From: CAVXUB01 sp963764805
Lineage (GTDB): Bacteria; Actinomycetota; Acidimicrobiia; Acidimicrobiales; Bog-793
Assembly: GCA_963764805.1 (NCBI GenBank)
Contig: CAVXUB010000002.1
Coordinates: 372,001-436,000, forward strand
Reading direction: 5' to 3'
Length of the DNA: 64,000 bases
Under the pieces are notes generated by a model. The model was not told the origin of the DNA, made no database searches, and saw only the letters and a program-made list of their open reading frames with translations. The position numbers and the translations under genes were made by a program. Numbering within the stretch: position 1 is the stretch's first letter; the number at the start of each line of letters is the position of its first letter. Below, one piece after another: positions 61,887-64,000 of the stretch.

Positions 61887-64000
61887 ATGGACGTGAGCAC
61901 CGAGACCATCCTCGACACCTCTCGCGACCAGCGGCCGCTCGAGGACATCGGGCCGGAGCGCTACGTCAACCGCGAGCTGTCCTGGCTGGACTTCGCCTCG
62001 CGCCTGCTGGACCTCGCCGAGGACCGGACCCTGCCGCTGATGGAGAGGGTGAAGTTCCTCGCCATCTTCTCGGGCGGCATCGACGAGTTCTTCCAGGTGC
62101 GGGTGGCGGGGCTGAAGGACCAGGTCGCTGCCGGCGTGCGGCTGCGATCTCCGGACGGCCGCACCCCGCTCGAGCAGCTGCACGACGTGCGGGACAAGGT
62201 GTGCGAGCTGATGGCCCGCGAGGATCGGATCTACCTGGAGGGGATCCTGCCGGCCCTGGGCGACGAGGGGATCCACGTGCTCGGCTGGAACGAGCTGGAT
62301 GGCGACGGACGCGAAGAACTGCTTCGGGTCTTCGAGCGCGACATCTTCCCGGTGCTCACGCCGCTGGCGGTGGACCCGGGTCACCCGTTCCCCTACATCT
62401 CGAACCTGTCGCTGAACCTGGCGGTGGTCGTGGGAGACCCGATCGCCCGCGAGCACCGTTTCGCCCGCGTCAAGGTGCCGCCGTTGCTCCCGAGGTTCGT
62501 GCCGCTGGCGGACGGGCGGCGTTTCGTACCTCTGGAGCAGCTGATCGCCGCCAACCTGTCATTGCTCTTCCCGGACATGTCGATCGGCGCCACGCACACC
62601 TTCAGGGTCACCCGTAACGCCGATCTCTCGGTCGACGAGGGAGAGGCCGACGACCTCCTGCTGGCCGTCGAGGTGGAGCTGCGCAGGCGCCGCTTCGGCC
62701 GGGCGGTCTGTCTCGAGCTCGACCGGGACATGCCGGAGCACCTGCGCGACCTGCTGACGAGCGAGCTCGAGCTCGGTGCCGACGACGTCTACGAGACGAG
62801 CGCGCCCGTCGACCTCGGCCAGCTCTGGGAGCTGTTCCGCATCGATCGCCCGGAGCTGCACGTGCGCGCCGTGGACTCCCGTCACGCCGACCAGCTTGAT
62901 GAACCCCGACGACGAGGCGATCGACATGTTCGCCGCCATCCGCGAACGTGACGTGCTCGCTCCACCACCCCTACGACTCGTTTGCCACGTCGGTCGAGGC
63001 GTTCATCGCCCAAGCCGCCGAAGATCCCTCCGTGCTGGCCATCAAGCAGACCCTTTACCGGACCTCCGGCAAGACCTCGATCGTGTCGGCGCTCATCCGC
63101 GCCGCAGGGGCAGGCAAGCAGGTCGTCGTGCTGATCGAGTTGAAGGCGCGATTCGACGAGCAGGCCAACATCGCATGGGCGCGCGAGCTCGAGCAGTCGG
63201 GAGTCCATGTCGTCTACGGGTTCGTGGGGCTGAAGACGCACTCCAAGACCTCGCTCGTGGTGCGCCGCGAGGAGGACGGGATCAGGCGCTACTGCCACAT
63301 CGGGACCGGCAACTACAACTCCGAGACCGCCCGCCAGTACGAGGACCTGGGGTTGTTGTCGGCCGATCCCGACCTCGGCGCGGATCTCACGAACCTGTTC
63401 AACTACCTCACCGGCTACAGCCGTCCCTCCGCCGAGAGGAAGCTGATCCTGGCGCCGAGCCGCCTGCGATCGTGGGTGCTGGAGGAGATCGACGCAGAGG
63501 CCGCCAGAGGTCCGGAGGGGCGGATCACGATCAAGATCAACGGCCTCACCGATCCAGAGGTTATCGACGCCCTCTACACAGCCTCTAGGGCCGGCACCCC
63601 GGTCGAGCTCGTCGTGCGGGGCGTCTGCTGCCTGCGGCCCGGCGTCCCCGGCCTCTCCGACAACATCACGGTGCGCTCGATCGTGGGGAGATGGCTGGAG
63701 CACTCTCGCATCTACCGTTTCGGGAGCCCGCCGGCCAGCGGCCCGCTACTTCATCGGCTCGGCCGACCTGATGGATCGCAACCTGAACCGCCGCGTCGAG
63801 GCTCTCGTCCCGATCACCGACCCCGAGCTGTGCGATCGGCTGGAGGAGGTCCTCGCGCTCGTTCTCGCCGACGACGTGTCGGCTTGGGCGATCGGGCCGG
63901 ACGGCAGGGGGAGACGGGTGCCGAGGGTGGAGGGCGTGAGCGCCCAGGCGGGGCTCGCCGAGCTGGCCCGTGAGCGCGCCCGCACGCGCCACGTCCTCGA
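61887..64000 (+). CDS. ppk: Polyphosphate kinase PPK1 (three frame breaks; 3' end outside window)
   Basis: It starts ATG with YVNRELSWLDFASRLLDLAEDRTLPLMERVKFLAIFSGGIDEFFQVRVAGL, the conserved PPK1 N-terminus. The first domains run to about 62868, then breaks near 62868, 62957 and 63735 (each net +1) separate the catalytic part. THSKTSLVVRREEDG carries the phosphorylated His and HIGTGNYNSETARQYEDLGLL follows; the second His is in WLEHSRIYRFG, and YFIGSADLMDRNLNRRVEALVP is near the right edge. It makes polyphosphate from ATP in a membrane-associated tetramer. A pho-type regulator site was not identified. Confidence 0.92.

Noticed and set aside
22716..63735. Programmed +1 frameshifting in many genes
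   Set aside because: The sites share no consistent slippery codon or stop codon context; many genes have several; rel has about ten. Consensus error is simpler.
1..64000. CRISPR arrays, tRNA or rRNA genes, insertion sequences, prophage
   Set aside because: No regularly spaced repeats, cloverleaf sequences, rRNA segments, transposases, integrases or phage structural genes were recognised by reading; a tRNA or repeat scan was not possible here.

Overview
The window is GC-rich, densely packed bacterial chromosome of actinobacterial type. Genes very often overlap as GTGA or ATGA junctions. The order rel-hisS-aspS-rarA-(small membrane protein)-ruvX-aroE is typical of Actinobacteria, and a DUF3151 gene, an HxlR regulator and a WS/DGAT acyltransferase fit the same picture. 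A deep actinobacterial lineage such as Acidimicrobiia is my best guess, but it is an inference. No rRNA, tRNA, CRISPR array, insertion sequence or phage gene was recognised.

Layout. 1-9.7 kb: a GH2 exo-glucosaminidase-like enzyme (cut by the left edge), a Tat-exported DMFase-like protein, a small membrane protein, a coupled Asp-box propeller/MoaD-like pair, a secreted protein of unknown role and EttA. 10-19.3 kb: a type IV pilus locus with two prepilin-type proteins, a PilX-like protein, a pilin-like lipoprotein, prepilin peptidase PilD, a Wzy/PglL-type ligase with a C-terminal repeat region and a pilin. 19.4-25.3 kb: Tag glycosylase, WS/DGAT, hydrolase, DUF1697, a PadR/siderophore-interacting-protein operon with a palindromic operator, and an AbiEi/DUF559 protein. 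25.4-33.9 kb: an unusual LeuRS behind an attenuator-like leader, a lipoprotein hydrolase, DUF3151, a PAS/GGDEF protein and a two-component system. 34-43.6 kb: an HtrA-like protease, HxlR, an ABC-2 exporter, a dienelactone hydrolase, ComF and DprA, TetR, DedA and peroxiredoxin. 43.7-50.2 kb: a GT87-like membrane protein, a hypothetical membrane protein, three tandem two-domain YbjQ genes and an MFS exporter. 50.3-64 kb: rel, hisS, aspS, rarA, ruvX, aroE, two SEDS proteins facing each other across a DUF151 gene, and ppk (cut by the right edge).

Themes. The strongest regulatory signal is a sigma-28 (FliA/WhiG)-like promoter, TCAAGT(T/C)-N11-13-G(C/T)CGATA, with identical spacing before the pilin gene and before the c-di-GMP cyclase gene; a looser copy lies before the minor-pilin operon. 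This suggests one regulon for pilus and c-di-GMP signalling. The pilin-like lipoprotein, the reduced LeuRS and the triplicated YbjQ genes are the other items worth following up.

Sequence quality. The first 22 kb reads without frame breaks. From 22.7 kb to the right edge I count about 26 net frame changes in 13 genes, including rel, leuS, hisS, aroE, ftsW and ppk. Most are net +1 and not in homopolymers. Consensus errors are the simplest explanation, so the affected genes are annotated as full-span CDS with the breaks stated.
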